Position numbers and translations under genes: made by a program
Shown: positions 16,827 through 25,568 of the stretch, one piece after another
Position numbering within the stretch: position 1 is the first letter of the stretch
Layout: every line of letters starts with the position of its first letter
Notes under the pieces: model-generated
Database searches by the model: none
What the model was told of the DNA's origin: nothing
Seen by the model: only the letters and a program-made list of their open reading frames with translations
NCBI GenBank assembly: GCA_937967955.1
Contig: CALBUB010000015.1
Coordinates: 1 to 64,000 of the forward strand
DNA length: 64,000 bases
DNA from: an uncultured Bacillota bacterium
GTDB lineage: Bacteria; Bacillota; Clostridia; Tissierellales; Tepidimicrobiaceae
Reading direction: 5' to 3'

Positions 16827-18176
16827 ATGAAGCCGAGAGAAATTGCTTTGAAAGTATTAATGGATATGCGTCAAAAAGGAGCTTACTCTAACTATTCTAT
16901 TAACAAATACCTAAACCAAAAAATAGAGCCAAAAGATGAAGGCCTAGTTAGAGAAATAGTGTATGGGGTTATAGAGAACCTCACATATATAGATTATATA
17001 ATTTCTAAGCTATCAAAGAAGAAAATTGAAAAGATCCACCCGATAATTTTAGATATATTGAGAATTGGAGTATATCAAATAGCATTTATGGACAAAATCC
17101 CTGCTAGGGCAGCAGTTAATGAAGCTGTAAATTTAGGAAAAAAATATTTACATAAAGGAGCTGCAGGTTTTATTAATGGTATACTTCGAAATTTCTCAAG
17201 AAGAAAAGATGAATTGATGAAAATAAGGTCTAAAGACAAGCTGGAGTTTTTATCAATCAAATATTCCCATCCCCAATGGCTGATAAATAGATGGATAAAA
17301 GCTTATGAGGAAGAATTTACTGAAGAACTATTAAAAGCCAATAATTCTAGGTCTAAGCTAAATTTACGTGTAAATACTCTTAAGACGGATAAGGATACCC
17401 TTATTAAAGCTTTAGCTGATTATGGATATATAGCGTATGAAACCAAATATGCAAAGGACGGCATTGTTGTAGAAAATCCTGTAAGAATAACTGAAATTGA
17501 AGAATTTAAAAAGGGTCATTTTACAATCCAAGATGAAAGCAGCATGTTAGTTGGTCAAATTGCAAATCCTACAGAAAACAGTGTAATATTAGACTTATGT
17601 AGTGCTCCAGGAGGAAAAGCAACTCACTTGGCTCAGCTTATGAACAATAAGGGTAGAATAATATGCTGGGATATATATGAACATAAGCTGGAACTTGTAA
17701 GAGAAAATGCTAATAGATTAGGGATAGATATAATAGAAACTAGATTGCAAGACGCTCAAATATTAGATAAAGACATGATAGAAATTGCTGATATATGTAT
17801 TGTAGATGCTCCCTGTTCTGGCCTTGGAATTATAAGGAGAAGGCCTGAAATCAAATGGAATAGAAAAGAAAAGGATATAGAAGCTTTAGTAAAGCTTCAA
17901 AAAAATATTCTTAAGAATGCTAGTAAGTATGTTAAACCTGGTGGCTTGCTTATATATAGCACTTGTACAATAGAAGAGAAAGAGAATATAGATATGGTGA
18001 AAGAATTTTTAAATGAGAATAAGGCTTTTACTTTATCAGCTTTTGATGGATTAATTAATTGTGATGAGAAAATGGAGACCTCAAAAGATGGCTATATCCA
18101 AATGTTTCCCCATATTCACGGAACCGATGGCTTTTTTATTGCAAGAATTAGAAAGAAAAATAATAAAAATTCTTAA
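16827..18176 (+). CDS. rsmB: 16S rRNA (cytosine-967-C5)-methyltransferase
   Basis: RsmB methylates C967 of 16S rRNA. An N-terminal NusB-like RNA-binding domain (residues ~1-135) precedes the SAM-binding methyltransferase domain with 'LDLCSAPGGKATHLAQL'. The two cysteines of the m5C mechanism are Cys330 in 'VDAPCSGLG' and Cys380 in 'YSTCT'. It is 449 aa, a usual length. AAGGAGAG precedes the ATG. It starts the rsmB-rlmN-stp-prkC-rsgA-rpe run that matches Bacillus order. Confidence 0.95.
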   Translation: MKPREIALKVLMDMRQKGAYSNYSINKYLNQKIEPKDEGLVREIVYGVIENLTYIDYIISKLSKKKIEKIHPIILDILRIGVYQIAFMDKIPARAAVNEAVNLGKKYLHKGAAGFINGILRNFSRRKDELMKIRSKDKLEFLSIKYSHPQWLINRWIKAYEEEFTEELLKANNSRSKLNLRVNTLKTDKDTLIKALADYGYIAYETKYAKDGIVVENPVRITEIEEFKKGHFTIQDESSMLVGQIANPTENSVILDLCSAPGGKATHLAQLMNNKGRIICWDIYEHKLELVRENANRLGIDIIETRLQDAQILDKDMIEIADICIVDAPCSGLGIIRRRPEIKWNRKEKDIEALVKLQKNILKNASKYVKPGGLLIYSTCTIEEKENIDMVKEFLNENKAFTLSAFDGLINCDEKMETSKDGYIQMFPHIHGTDGFFIARIRKKNNKNS

Positions 18177-18181
18177 TGATA

Positions 18182-18190
18182 TGTTATAAT
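18182..18190 (+). promoter_or_regulatory. Possible extended -10 promoter before rlmN
   Basis: TGTTATAAT is a perfect extended -10 element in the rsmB-rlmN gap; no good -35 lies 17 bases upstream. It may give rlmN and the stp-prkC genes their own transcript. Confidence 0.35.
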
Positions 18191-18221
18191 ATAAAATTAA
18201 GAGTGCATAAGAGGTGATTTA

Positions 18222-19271
18222 TTGAAAAAAATCCAATTAAACAATTTAACATATGAAGAATTAGAATACTTTTTTGAAAGTATTGGTGAGGAAAGATATA
18301 GGGCTCAACAGCTATTTATTTTCTTACATAAAAATTTTGGGAAAGATTTTCAAAAGCTTACTAACTTTTCGAAAAAATTACGGGACAAGCTAAGTAATGT
18401 AGCAGAAATAAATAGAATAAGTCTTCTAAAAAGGTTTGATTCTAAAATAGATGAAACGAAGAAATACCTCTTCTTGCTGGAAGATGGGAACATAATTGAA
18501 AGTGTTTTAATGAAGTATACTCACGGTTTTACAGTTTGCATATCTACACAGGTTGGCTGTAGAATGGGTTGTAAATTTTGTGCTTCAACAAAAGGTGGGC
18601 TTATAAGGAACCTATATCCTTCTGAAATGGTAAACCAAATATATGCTATTGAGGAGGATTTAAACATAAGGGTAAGCAATATAGTTTTGATGGGAAGTGG
18701 AGAGCCCTTGGATAATTATGAAAACGTTCTAAAGTTTCTTCAGCTTATCCATCATAAAAAAGGCCATAATATTAGTTTCAGAAATATAACATTGTCTACT
18801 TGTGGGATTGTGCCTAAAATATATGCTTTAGCTGAAGCAGAAATCCCAATAACTTTATCTATTTCCCTCCATTCACCCTTTGATAATATTAGAAGGGAAA
18901 TAATGCCAATAGCTAAGAGGTACTCAATAAGTGAGCTTTTAGAAGCTTGTAAGTATTATAATAATAAAACTAAAAGGAGAATTACCATTGAATATACTTT
19001 GGTGGCAGATGTTAATGATAGAGATGAGGATTTAATGGAATTATGTAAGTTGCTGAAGGACTTAAATTGTCATGTAAACTTAATTCCATTAAACCCCATA
19101 AAGGAGTTTAATAAGAAGAGAGCCAACATAAAAAATATTAATAAATTTTGCACAGTACTTAAAAACAACGGCATACCTGTAACAATCAGAAGGGAGATGG
19201 GAGCAGATATTGATGCAGCTTGTGGTCAGTTAAGAAGAAGGTTTATAGAAAATGGTTTTATATTGCAGTGA
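18222..19271 (+). CDS. rlmN: 23S rRNA (adenine-2503-C2)/tRNA (adenine-37-C2) methyltransferase
   Basis: RlmN is a radical SAM enzyme that methylates A2503 of 23S rRNA through a methyl-cysteine intermediate. The 4Fe-4S cysteines are Cys113, Cys117 and Cys120 ('GCRMGCKFCAS'), and the mechanistic C-terminal cysteine is Cys334 in 'DAACGQL'. 'MGSGEPLDNYENV' and 'SLHSPFDNIRREIMPI' are also family features. TTG start at 18222 with AGAGGTGAT upstream; 349 aa. The stop lies 13 bases before the stp ATG, suggesting coupling. Confidence 0.96.
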   Translation: MKKIQLNNLTYEELEYFFESIGEERYRAQQLFIFLHKNFGKDFQKLTNFSKKLRDKLSNVAEINRISLLKRFDSKIDETKKYLFLLEDGNIIESVLMKYTHGFTVCISTQVGCRMGCKFCASTKGGLIRNLYPSEMVNQIYAIEEDLNIRVSNIVLMGSGEPLDNYENVLKFLQLIHHKKGHNISFRNITLSTCGIVPKIYALAEAEIPITLSISLHSPFDNIRREIMPIAKRYSISELLEACKYYNNKTKRRITIEYTLVADVNDRDEDLMELCKLLKDLNCHVNLIPLNPIKEFNKKRANIKNINKFCTVLKNNGIPVTIRREMGADIDAACGQLRRRFIENGFILQ

Positions 19272-19284
19272 TGAGGTGGTCTAT

Positions 19285-20025
19285 ATGGAAATTGGCGTAA
19301 AAACGAGCAAGGGAAAAATAAGGGAGATTAATCAAGATTCTTACTATATATCTACAGATAGGAAATACCCTTTGTTTATAATTGCTGACGGCATGGGAGG
19401 ACATAAGGCAGGAGAAATAGCCTCTAAGATGGCTGTAGAAATAATAAGTTCTACTTTTTTAAATGAAATAAAGGATAAAGGTGTAGAATTAGATGATGAC
19501 ATCCTTATTAATGCAATTAGGAATTCCATATATAAGGCCAATGAAGAGATATATAAGAAATCCATTGAAAACGAAGAATATTCAGGAATGGGTACCACAG
19601 TTACAATGGCTTATGAGAGTAAGGATAAGCTTTTTATTGGCCATGTAGGAGATAGCAGAGCTTACCTATTTAGGGGCAATAATCTATATCAACTTACAAA
19701 AGATCATTCTCTTGTAGAAGAACTTATCAATAATGGAAGTATTACAAGGGAAGAGGCTAGATTCCATCCTCAAAAGAATATAATCACAAGGGCCTTAGGA
19801 ACGGATGAAGATGTAGAAATAGATTTACTGGTTAAAGAAAAATTAGAAGGGGATATATTGCTGTTGTGCACTGATGGATTAACCAATATGTTGAATGATA
19901 ACGAAATTAAGGAATTACTTATTGAAAACCAGGATATACAAAAAGCTTGTGAGCTTATGGTTCAGCTTTCCAATGAAAAAGGTGGCCTGGACAATATCTC
20001 AGTTGTAGCAGTTAAATTTAAGTAA
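19285..20025 (+). CDS. stp: PP2C-family serine/threonine phosphatase (Stp/PrpC)
   Basis: A metal-dependent protein phosphatase that reverses PrkC phosphorylation. It has the PP2C motifs 'REINQDSYY', 'IIADGMGGHKAGE' (metal-binding Asp), 'GTTVTMAY', 'GHVGDSRAYL', 'LLCTDGLTNM' and 'GGLDNISVVAVK'. The ATG at 19285 with GAGGTGG upstream gives 246 aa, the standard size. It is encoded 14 bases ahead of its cognate kinase. Confidence 0.95.
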   Translation: MEIGVKTSKGKIREINQDSYYISTDRKYPLFIIADGMGGHKAGEIASKMAVEIISSTFLNEIKDKGVELDDDILINAIRNSIYKANEEIYKKSIENEEYSGMGTTVTMAYESKDKLFIGHVGDSRAYLFRGNNLYQLTKDHSLVEELINNGSITREEARFHPQKNIITRALGTDEDVEIDLLVKEKLEGDILLLCTDGLTNMLNDNEIKELLIENQDIQKACELMVQLSNEKGGLDNISVVAVKFK

Positions 20026-20039
20026 AGTGAGGTGAGAAT

Positions 20040-21992
20040 ATGCTAGGAAAAGTTCTTGGAAACAGATATGAGATAATTGAAAAAGTTGGAGAAGGTGGAA
20101 TGGCTCTTGTATATAAAGCTAGATGTAGGCTTTTAAATAGATATGTAGCTATAAAAGTATTAAAGGATGAATTTGTTAATGATGAGGATTTTATTAAAAA
20201 GTTCAGGAGAGAGTCTCAAGCTGCTGCTAGTTTATCTCACCCTAATATAGTTAGTATATACGATGTTGGCATGGAAAAAATAGATAACCATGACGTTTAT
20301 TATATAGTTATGGAGTATATTAAGGGAAAAACCTTGAAAGATTTGATTAAAGAAAAAAAGAAGTTGTCTTTAGAAGAAACTATAGATTACTCCATTCAGA
20401 TTGCTGAAGCACTAGAACATGCCCATAAGAACCATATAGTCCATAGAGATATTAAACCCCATAATATCATGATAACAGAAGATGGAAGAGTTAAGGTAAC
20501 AGATTTTGGAATTGCAAGGGCTGCTTCCTTTTCTACTGTTACTAATACATCTACAGTAGTTGGTTCGGTTCACTATTTTTCTCCTGAACAAGCTAGGGGA
20601 AGATATACTGACGAAAAGTCTGATATATATTCCCTTGGAATAGTAATGTATGAAATGATTACAGGACGAGTGCCTTTTGAAGGAGATAGTCCCATTTCTG
20701 TAGCTTTAAAGCATATTCAAGAGGAAATAGTGCCTCCAAGAGAGCTTGATAGTTCTATTCCTTTAGGTTTACAAAACGTTATTTTAAAATGCGTTAAGAA
20801 GAATCAAAGTGATAGGTATGCTTCAGCTACCCAATTGCTTTCTGATTTAAGAAAGCTTAAGTATTCTAATGGTAATGCAGTAATAGGGGGTATAGATCCA
20901 GAGGATGAGCCAACTAGGATAATTCCAAGGATTGAAAATAAGGATGAGAAGGTTATAAAAAATGAAGATAAGGATAATAAAAGAAAAGATACTAAAGATG
21001 GAGGACTTAAAGTTATTTTTCTTGCTATTCTGTTGGCCTTTATTGTGGTTAGTTCTTTAGCTTTGGGCTTTTTTAAGTTTAGAGATTATTTTATTACTAA
21101 AGAGGTTACAGTACCTAATTTAGTAGGAATGCACAAGGATGAAGCCCAGGAAGAATTAGAAAAGCTAGGTTTAAAGTTGAGCGTTGTAGACGAGGTTTAT
21201 AGTGAAGAGTTTGATGAAGGTATCATTGTATCCCAAAAGGATGAACCGGCCTCTAAAGTGAAGGAAGGCCATACTATTGAAGTAGTTGTAAGTAAAGGAA
21301 AACAATTAGTAAAGGTTCCTAATCTAATAAATAGAAGTATAGAAGAAATCGATAGCATACTAAAAGAAGCTGGACTAAAAGAGGGTACTGTTGATTACCA
21401 ATATAGTGATACGGTACCAGCTAATGTAATAATGGAGCAGGATCCAGCTCCTTTTACAGAAGTAGAATATGGCTCTAGAGTCAATCTAATTGTTAGCAGG
21501 GGGCCAGAAGTAAAACTTGTTAGAATGCCTGATCTAGTTGGCTTAAGCGAAAGAGCAGCTAAAAATGCCCTTATAGCCCATGAGTTACTAGTAGGTGAAA
21601 TAATTAGAGAAGCAAACGATGAGTATAAAGAAGGTGTTGTATTTAGACAAAGTATAAAGCCTGGACAACAAGTTGAAACTAATACTCCAGTTGATCTATA
21701 TATAAGTACTGGACCTAAAGAAGAACCTGAACCAGAAGAGCCTAAACCAGAAGAACCTGTTGAGGATGTGGAAATTCCATTTGTTTATGAAATAACACCT
21801 GAAGGAGAAGCTGAGCAAGTAGAAATTAGAATAGACAGAATTCAAGATGGAAAAAGGCAAACAGTATACAGAAATGTTCATGAAACTATGGGGCAAAAGG
21901 TAAAGATTCAATTATCAGGAAAAATAGACTCTAGATTTGAAATATATCAAGATGGTGAGCTTATTAAGGAAATTCAACATCCTGGAAGATAG
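20040..21992 (+). CDS. prkC: PASTA-domain serine/threonine kinase PrkC
   Basis: A Hanks-type membrane kinase that senses peptidoglycan or lipid II. The kinase domain spans residues ~1-270 ('GEGGMALVYKA', 'VAIKVLKDE', 'IVHRDIKPHNIMI', 'VTDFGIARA', 'SDIYSLGIVMYEM'). A charged juxtamembrane linker precedes a transmembrane helix at ~322-346. Three extracellular PASTA repeats lie at roughly 356-420, 423-489 and 491-560. A Pro/Glu-rich linker (~563-577) leads to a terminal ~70-residue beta-rich segment ('EIPFVYEITPEGEAEQVEIRI' region) seen in many Firmicute PrkC proteins but of unclear role. At 650 aa it is full length. It pairs with stp upstream and rsgA, itself a known PrkC-type substrate, downstream. 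Confidence 0.95.
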   Translation: MLGKVLGNRYEIIEKVGEGGMALVYKARCRLLNRYVAIKVLKDEFVNDEDFIKKFRRESQAAASLSHPNIVSIYDVGMEKIDNHDVYYIVMEYIKGKTLKDLIKEKKKLSLEETIDYSIQIAEALEHAHKNHIVHRDIKPHNIMITEDGRVKVTDFGIARAASFSTVTNTSTVVGSVHYFSPEQARGRYTDEKSDIYSLGIVMYEMITGRVPFEGDSPISVALKHIQEEIVPPRELDSSIPLGLQNVILKCVKKNQSDRYASATQLLSDLRKLKYSNGNAVIGGIDPEDEPTRIIPRIENKDEKVIKNEDKDNKRKDTKDGGLKVIFLAILLAFIVVSSLALGFFKFRDYFITKEVTVPNLVGMHKDEAQEELEKLGLKLSVVDEVYSEEFDEGIIVSQKDEPASKVKEGHTIEVVVSKGKQLVKVPNLINRSIEEIDSILKEAGLKEGTVDYQYSDTVPANVIMEQDPAPFTEVEYGSRVNLIVSRGPEVKLVRMPDLVGLSERAAKNALIAHELLVGEIIREANDEYKEGVVFRQSIKPGQQVETNTPVDLYISTGPKEEPEPEEPKPEEPVEDVEIPFVYEITPEGEAEQVEIRIDRIQDGKRQTVYRNVHETMGQKVKIQLSGKIDSRFEIYQDGELIKEIQHPGR

Positions 21993-22001
21993 GAGGTTTA
22001 C

Positions 22002-22880
22002 ATGATAGAAGGCATCATTACTAAAGGAATTGGTGGTTTTTACTATGTAAAAACTGAATCAGAGATTGTTGAATGTAGGGCTAGGGGGATATTTAGAGAG
22101 AAAAAGCTGACTCCTTTAGTTGGTGATAGGGTTTTGATTAGAATTAATGAGGAAGATAATAAAGGCTATATTGAAGAGATATTAGAAAGAAAAACTTGTC
22201 TCATTAGGCCGCCTGTTGCCAACGTAACTCAAGCTATTATAGTTATGAGTATCAAAAAGCCAAAAATTAATTTATGGCTATTAGATAGATTCCTAGTTAT
22301 GGCAGAACAAAATAGATTGAATATCCACATCTGTATAAATAAAGTGGATTTAGCAAAAGATGAAGAGATAAACAGAATATTAGATATATACAATAAGGCA
22401 GGGTATAAGGTATTAAAAACTAGTACTAAAACTATGGAAGGAATAGATGAATTAAGAAGTATTTTAACTAACAATATAAGCGTTTTTGCTGGACCTTCTG
22501 GTGTAGGTAAGTCCTCTTTGTTAAACAAAATAAATCCAAAGTTAAAGCTAAAAGCAGGGGAAGTAAGTAAAAAAACTAATAGGGGAAGGCATACAACCAG
22601 ACATGTGGAGCTTTTTGAGCTCCATTCTAATAGTTTTGTATTAGATACACCTGGCTTTAGTTCGTTAAATTTAGACTTTATTAAGGAGCCTGTAGAGTTA
22701 AGCAAATATTTTATAGAAATAGATGAATATAGCTATGGCTGTAAATTTAAAGGTTGCCTACATTATAAAGAACCTAATTGTGAAGTAAAAAGACAGGTGC
22801 AAGAAGGGAATATAAGCAAAGAAAGATACACCAACTATATACAGTTTTTGGAGGAAATAATCGAAAATAGGAGGTTTTAA
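22002..22880 (+). CDS. rsgA: Ribosome small-subunit-dependent GTPase A
   Basis: RsgA checks late 30S maturation. It is a circularly permuted GTPase: an N-terminal OB fold (residues ~1-65) is followed by G4 'NKVDL' at ~113, then G1 'GPSGVGKSS' at ~164 and G3 'DTPGFSS'. The C-terminal zinc site is Cys247, Cys252, His254 and Cys260. At 292 aa it is normal. AGGAGG upstream; the stop is one base before the rpe start, so the two are translationally coupled. Confidence 0.96.
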   Translation: MIEGIITKGIGGFYYVKTESEIVECRARGIFREKKLTPLVGDRVLIRINEEDNKGYIEEILERKTCLIRPPVANVTQAIIVMSIKKPKINLWLLDRFLVMAEQNRLNIHICINKVDLAKDEEINRILDIYNKAGYKVLKTSTKTMEGIDELRSILTNNISVFAGPSGVGKSSLLNKINPKLKLKAGEVSKKTNRGRHTTRHVELFELHSNSFVLDTPGFSSLNLDFIKEPVELSKYFIEIDEYSYGCKFKGCLHYKEPNCEVKRQVQEGNISKERYTNYIQFLEEIIENRRF

Positions 22881-22881
22881 G

Positions 22882-23526
22882 ATGGTTCAAGTTGCACCTT
22901 CCATTCTTTCTGCTGACTTTTCTAATTTGGAAGAGGAGATATTAAAATTGGAAAAAGGTGGAGCTGACTATATACATTTAGATGTGATGGACGGTATTTT
23001 TGTTCCTAATATAACTTTTGGCTCTCCTGTTATTAAAAATATAAGGAAGGTTACAGACATACCCTTTGATGTACATCTTATGATAGATAAGCCTGAAAGA
23101 TATATTAAAGATTTTGTTGATGCAGGGGCTAATATTATTACTATCCATCAAGAAGCTACTACCCATTTGCATAGAACAATAGAGTTAATTAAATCTTATG
23201 GCGTTAAAGCAGGGGTTGCTTTAAATCCTGCAACACCTTTGGAAACCATCGAATATGTTTTAGAATATATAGACTTAATATTGATTATGACAGTAAACCC
23301 AGGCTTTGGTGGACAGAAGTTTATAGATTCTACTAAAAGAAAAATAATAAAAGCTAGGGAAATGGTAAAAGAGAGGAACTTAAATATTTTAATAGAAGCT
23401 GATGGCGGAATTAAGCTGGATAACTTCAAAGAAATAGTTGCTTGTGGCTTAGATATAATAGTAGTAGGTTCAGGTATATTTGATGCTGATGACATAGTTG
23501 AAAGAACTAAAATGTTTAAAAACTAA
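22882..23526 (+). CDS. rpe: Ribulose-phosphate 3-epimerase
   Basis: Interconverts ribulose 5-phosphate and xylulose 5-phosphate in the pentose phosphate pathway. The TIM-barrel signature is intact: 'APSILSADFSNLEEE', 'DYIHLDVMDGIFVPNITFG', 'DVHLMI', 'MTVNPGFGGQKFI' and 'IEADGGI' with the metal histidine and catalytic aspartates. It is 214 aa. AGGAGGT precedes the ATG. The operon from rsmB ends here; a promoter for the thiamine genes starts within five bases of the stop. Confidence 0.96.
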   Translation: MVQVAPSILSADFSNLEEEILKLEKGGADYIHLDVMDGIFVPNITFGSPVIKNIRKVTDIPFDVHLMIDKPERYIKDFVDAGANIITIHQEATTHLHRTIELIKSYGVKAGVALNPATPLETIEYVLEYIDLILIMTVNPGFGGQKFIDSTKRKIIKAREMVKERNLNILIEADGGIKLDNFKEIVACGLDIIVVGSGIFDADDIVERTKMFKN

Positions 23527-23530
23527 TATA

Positions 23531-23559
23531 TTGTTTAAACATTTAATATATGCTATAAT
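23531..23559 (+). promoter_or_regulatory. Sigma-A promoter for the TPP riboswitch transcript
   Basis: TTGTTT, 17 bases, then TATAAT with an extended TGC before the -10. Initiation near 23566 places the riboswitch aptamer about 20 bases into the leader. Confidence 0.65.
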
Positions 23560-23583
23560 TATAAGTAAAACTGAATATATGTA

Positions 23584-23669
23584 TCACTAGGGGAGCCCTA
23601 TGGGCTGAGAGGGGACTTGCGTCCCGACCCTTAGCACCTGATCTAGGTAATGCTAGCGCAGGGAAGTGA
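23584..23669 (+). ncRNA. TPP riboswitch (THI element)
   Basis: The conserved aptamer core is readable: CTGAGA at 23605-23610, ACCCTT at 23627-23632, CCTGAT at 23637-23642, TAATGC at 23648-23653 and AGCGCAGGGAA at 23655-23665, closed by TCAC/GTGA. It binds thiamine pyrophosphate. With the terminator just downstream it should switch off thiT-thiN when TPP is high. Confidence 0.95.
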
Positions 23670-23693
23670 AATTTATATTTTGCTTGACTGTTT

Positions 23694-23736
23694 GTTACCC
23701 ATTGCCTATTTCAGGTGATGGGTATTAATTTTTTTA
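23694..23736 (+). terminator. Expression-platform terminator of the TPP riboswitch
   Basis: TTACCCA and TGGGTA arms (23695-23724, with inner TGCC/GGTG pairing) precede a run of seven T residues ending at 23735. Its place between aptamer and thiT marks it as the regulated terminator. Confidence 0.75.
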
Positions 23737-23748
23737 GGGGGGTTATAT

Positions 23749-24288
23749 ATGAAAAAGTGGAGTACAAAGATGTTAGTAGAAGCAGGAATAATGATTGCTT
23801 TGGCCCTGGTGCTGGATAAAATTAAGGTATATGAAGCACCTCAAGGAGGCTCAGTAACAGCAGGCAGTATGGTACCTATATTCATATTTGCCTTTAGGTG
23901 GGGTTTAGGACCAGGAATAATTGCAGGTACAATATTTGGTCTTATGCAACTTTTATTAGGTGGTTGGATTTTTACACCAATCCAAGCTATATTAGAATAT
24001 CCAATTGCTTTTGGAAGCTTAGGATTGGCTGGAATTTTTTCAAATAAAGTACATGACGAAAAAAAGAATCGTTTAATAGGAATTATACCTGGAGTGTTGC
24101 TAGGAATAGGTATTAGATTTTTATGCCATTTTATTGCTGGAGTTGTGTTTTTCAGTGAATATGCTGGAGACCAGCATCCATGGTTATATTCCTTTATGTA
24201 TCAGGTTAGCTATCTAGTCCCCGAAATTATCATCTCAGTAATAGTACTATATTTAATATGGAAACCTATAAGTAAGGTTAATAGATAG
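23749..24288 (+). CDS. thiT: Energy-coupled thiamine transporter S component ThiT
   Basis: ThiT is the substrate-binding membrane component of an ECF transporter and needs a shared EcfA/EcfA'/EcfT module, which is not in this window. The 179-aa protein has about six hydrophobic segments and the family sequence 'GGSVTAGSMVPIFIFAFRWGLGPGI' and 'GVLLGIGIRFLCHFIAGVVFF'. AGGGGGG precedes the ATG. The upstream TPP riboswitch confirms thiamine as substrate. Confidence 0.95.
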   Translation: MKKWSTKMLVEAGIMIALALVLDKIKVYEAPQGGSVTAGSMVPIFIFAFRWGLGPGIIAGTIFGLMQLLLGGWIFTPIQAILEYPIAFGSLGLAGIFSNKVHDEKKNRLIGIIPGVLLGIGIRFLCHFIAGVVFFSEYAGDQHPWLYSFMYQVSYLVPEIIISVIVLYLIWKPISKVNR

Positions 24289-24306
24289 TAGAGGAAGGTA
24301 AGTAAA

Positions 24307-24942
24307 TTGAAAGGCTTAATTGTTTTAAATGGTAAAATAGAGGATATAGAAACCCTTAAAGAAATAGGTAACAATTCTGATTTTATACTGTCTGCAGATG
24401 GAGGAACTGATTATTGTTTTAAAGCTGGTTTAATTCCCAATGTGGTAATAGGGGACTTAGATTCAATTACTGAAAATAGCTTAAAAACTATTCAAGAAAA
24501 AAATATACCTATTGAAAAATTTCCTGTAAAAAAGGATAAAACTGACTCTGAATTAGCTATTGACCACCTAATAGACATGGGGATTAAAGACATAACACTC
24601 CTTGGAGCTACTGGAAGTAGAATGGATCATACTCTAGCAAATATTTTTCTTCTAAGAAGGATACTAGAAAAAGGTGCAAAAGGAAAGATAATTGACAAAT
24701 ACAATACTATATATTTAGTAGATGATGAACTGGTTTTAAAAAAAAGAGAAGGTTTCTTTGTATCCTTGCTTCCAATAGAGCCAGATGGAATTATTGTATC
24801 TTTACATGGCTTTGAATATGAGTTAGATAGGGTTAAAATTGAATTTGGTGCAACCCATGGAATAAGTAATCGAGTAATAAAAGAAGAAGGGCTTATCAAG
24901 CTTCATAAGGGCAAGTGTTATGTGATTGTAACTAGAGATTAG
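24307..24942 (+). CDS. thiN: Thiamine diphosphokinase (ThiN-type)
   Basis: Converts imported thiamine to TPP. The 211-aa protein contains 'LSADGGTDYCF', 'VVIGDLDSI', 'PVKKDKTDSELAIDHLIDMG' and 'LLGATGSRMDHTLANI', the nucleotide- and thiamine-binding motifs of the TPK family. It starts with TTG at 24307 after AGGAAGG. It lies 18 bases after thiT and is thus under the same riboswitch, forming an import-and-activate salvage module. In Bacillus it follows rpe directly without thiT. Confidence 0.95.
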   Translation: MKGLIVLNGKIEDIETLKEIGNNSDFILSADGGTDYCFKAGLIPNVVIGDLDSITENSLKTIQEKNIPIEKFPVKKDKTDSELAIDHLIDMGIKDITLLGATGSRMDHTLANIFLLRRILEKGAKGKIIDKYNTIYLVDDELVLKKREGFFVSLLPIEPDGIIVSLHGFEYELDRVKIEFGATHGISNRVIKEEGLIKLHKGKCYVIVTRD

Positions 24943-24971
24943 GCAAGCTTATTTAAGCTTGCCTTTTATTT
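24941..24971 (+). terminator. Terminator after thiN
   Basis: AGGCAAGCTTA pairs with TAAGCTTGCCT around a short loop, followed by TTTATTT; the first base overlaps the thiN stop. Confidence 0.8.
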
Positions 24972-25041
24972 ATACAATTTATGTAACACGTACAAAATTT
25001 GCAGAATAATATAGATTATACAGATATATTGAGGTGATTTT

Positions 25042-25200
25042 ATGAAAAGATTTTATTATCGGTATAAAACTAAAAAGCTGTTGGGATTAGTGTTAGCAAT
25101 TATAGGGTGTTTGATAGTTATTAATGTGCTTCCTGTAGAATTTTTATTGTTCCTAATAGGCTTGGTACTAGTAATACTAGGTATATTAGTATTAAAATAG
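25042..25200 (+). CDS. Small two-helix membrane protein, 52 aa, hypothetical
   Basis: ATG 25042, with GAGGTGAT 6 bases upstream, opens 52 codons starting MKRFYYRYKTKKLLGLVLAI. A basic amphipathic N-terminus (residues 1-13) is followed by two hydrophobic helices (~14-29 and ~33-50). I recognise no family. A solid intrinsic terminator immediately downstream and a ribosome site support expression. It lies between thiN and rpmB, the exact location of spoVM in Bacillus. SpoVM is a 26-aa amphipathic membrane-curvature peptide; the two are not clearly alike in sequence beyond the basic start, so homology is not claimed. Confidence 0.6.
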   Translation: MKRFYYRYKTKKLLGLVLAIIGCLIVINVLPVEFLLFLIGLVLVILGILVLK

Positions 25201-25202
25201 AA

Positions 25203-25247
25203 CAGGCTTCCATTTATCTCGTATAAATGGGAAGCCTATTTTTTTAT
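25203..25247. terminator. Terminator between the 52-aa ORF and rpmB
   Basis: AGGCTTCC-ATTTA pairs with TAAAT-GGGAAGCCT (25204-25237), followed by a run of T residues on the plus strand. It lies at the convergent junction with rpmB and may serve both. Confidence 0.8.
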
Positions 25248-25435
25248 AAAGCCCTTTCTACTTTTCCAGACTTTAAACATCTTGTACAAACATTAATTCT
25301 CTTAGTTGTTCCGTTTACAACAGCTCTTATTCTTCTTACGTTTGGAGCCCAACTTCTATTGCTCTTTTTATTTGAAAAAGTTACCTTGTTTCCAAACACC
25401 CTTGATTTTCCACAAACATCACATCTCTTTGCCAC
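25244..25435 (-). CDS. rpmB: 50S ribosomal protein L28, zinc-ribbon form
   Basis: A 63-aa ribosomal protein starting MAKRCDVCGK. Two CxxC pairs (Cys5/Cys8 and Cys50/Cys53) mark the zinc-binding C+ form, which in Bacillus can be replaced by C-minus paralogs when zinc is scarce. GTG start at 25435, with AAGGAGGTG upstream on the minus strand. It is transcribed opposite to its neighbours and shares an intergenic promoter region with asp23. A GTTACA/TAAAAT pair on the minus strand at 16-base spacing could be its promoter. Confidence 0.95.
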   Translation of the reverse strand: MAKRCDVCGKSRVFGNKVTFSNKKSNRSWAPNVRRIRAVVNGTTKRINVCTRCLKSGKVERAL

Positions 25436-25568
25436 GAAGAACACCTCCTTGTTATTGAGAAAATATAGGCATATTTTACTCCATTTTATAATAACATATT
25501 ATATTGTAACACATTAAATTATAGTAATGCAACTGTTATTATGGTAAAAGATAGTTTTTGGTATTTAG

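Noticed and set aside
22229..22705. Minus-strand open frame opposite rsgA
   Set aside because: Fully overlaps the conserved GTPase motifs of rsgA and shows no family signature.
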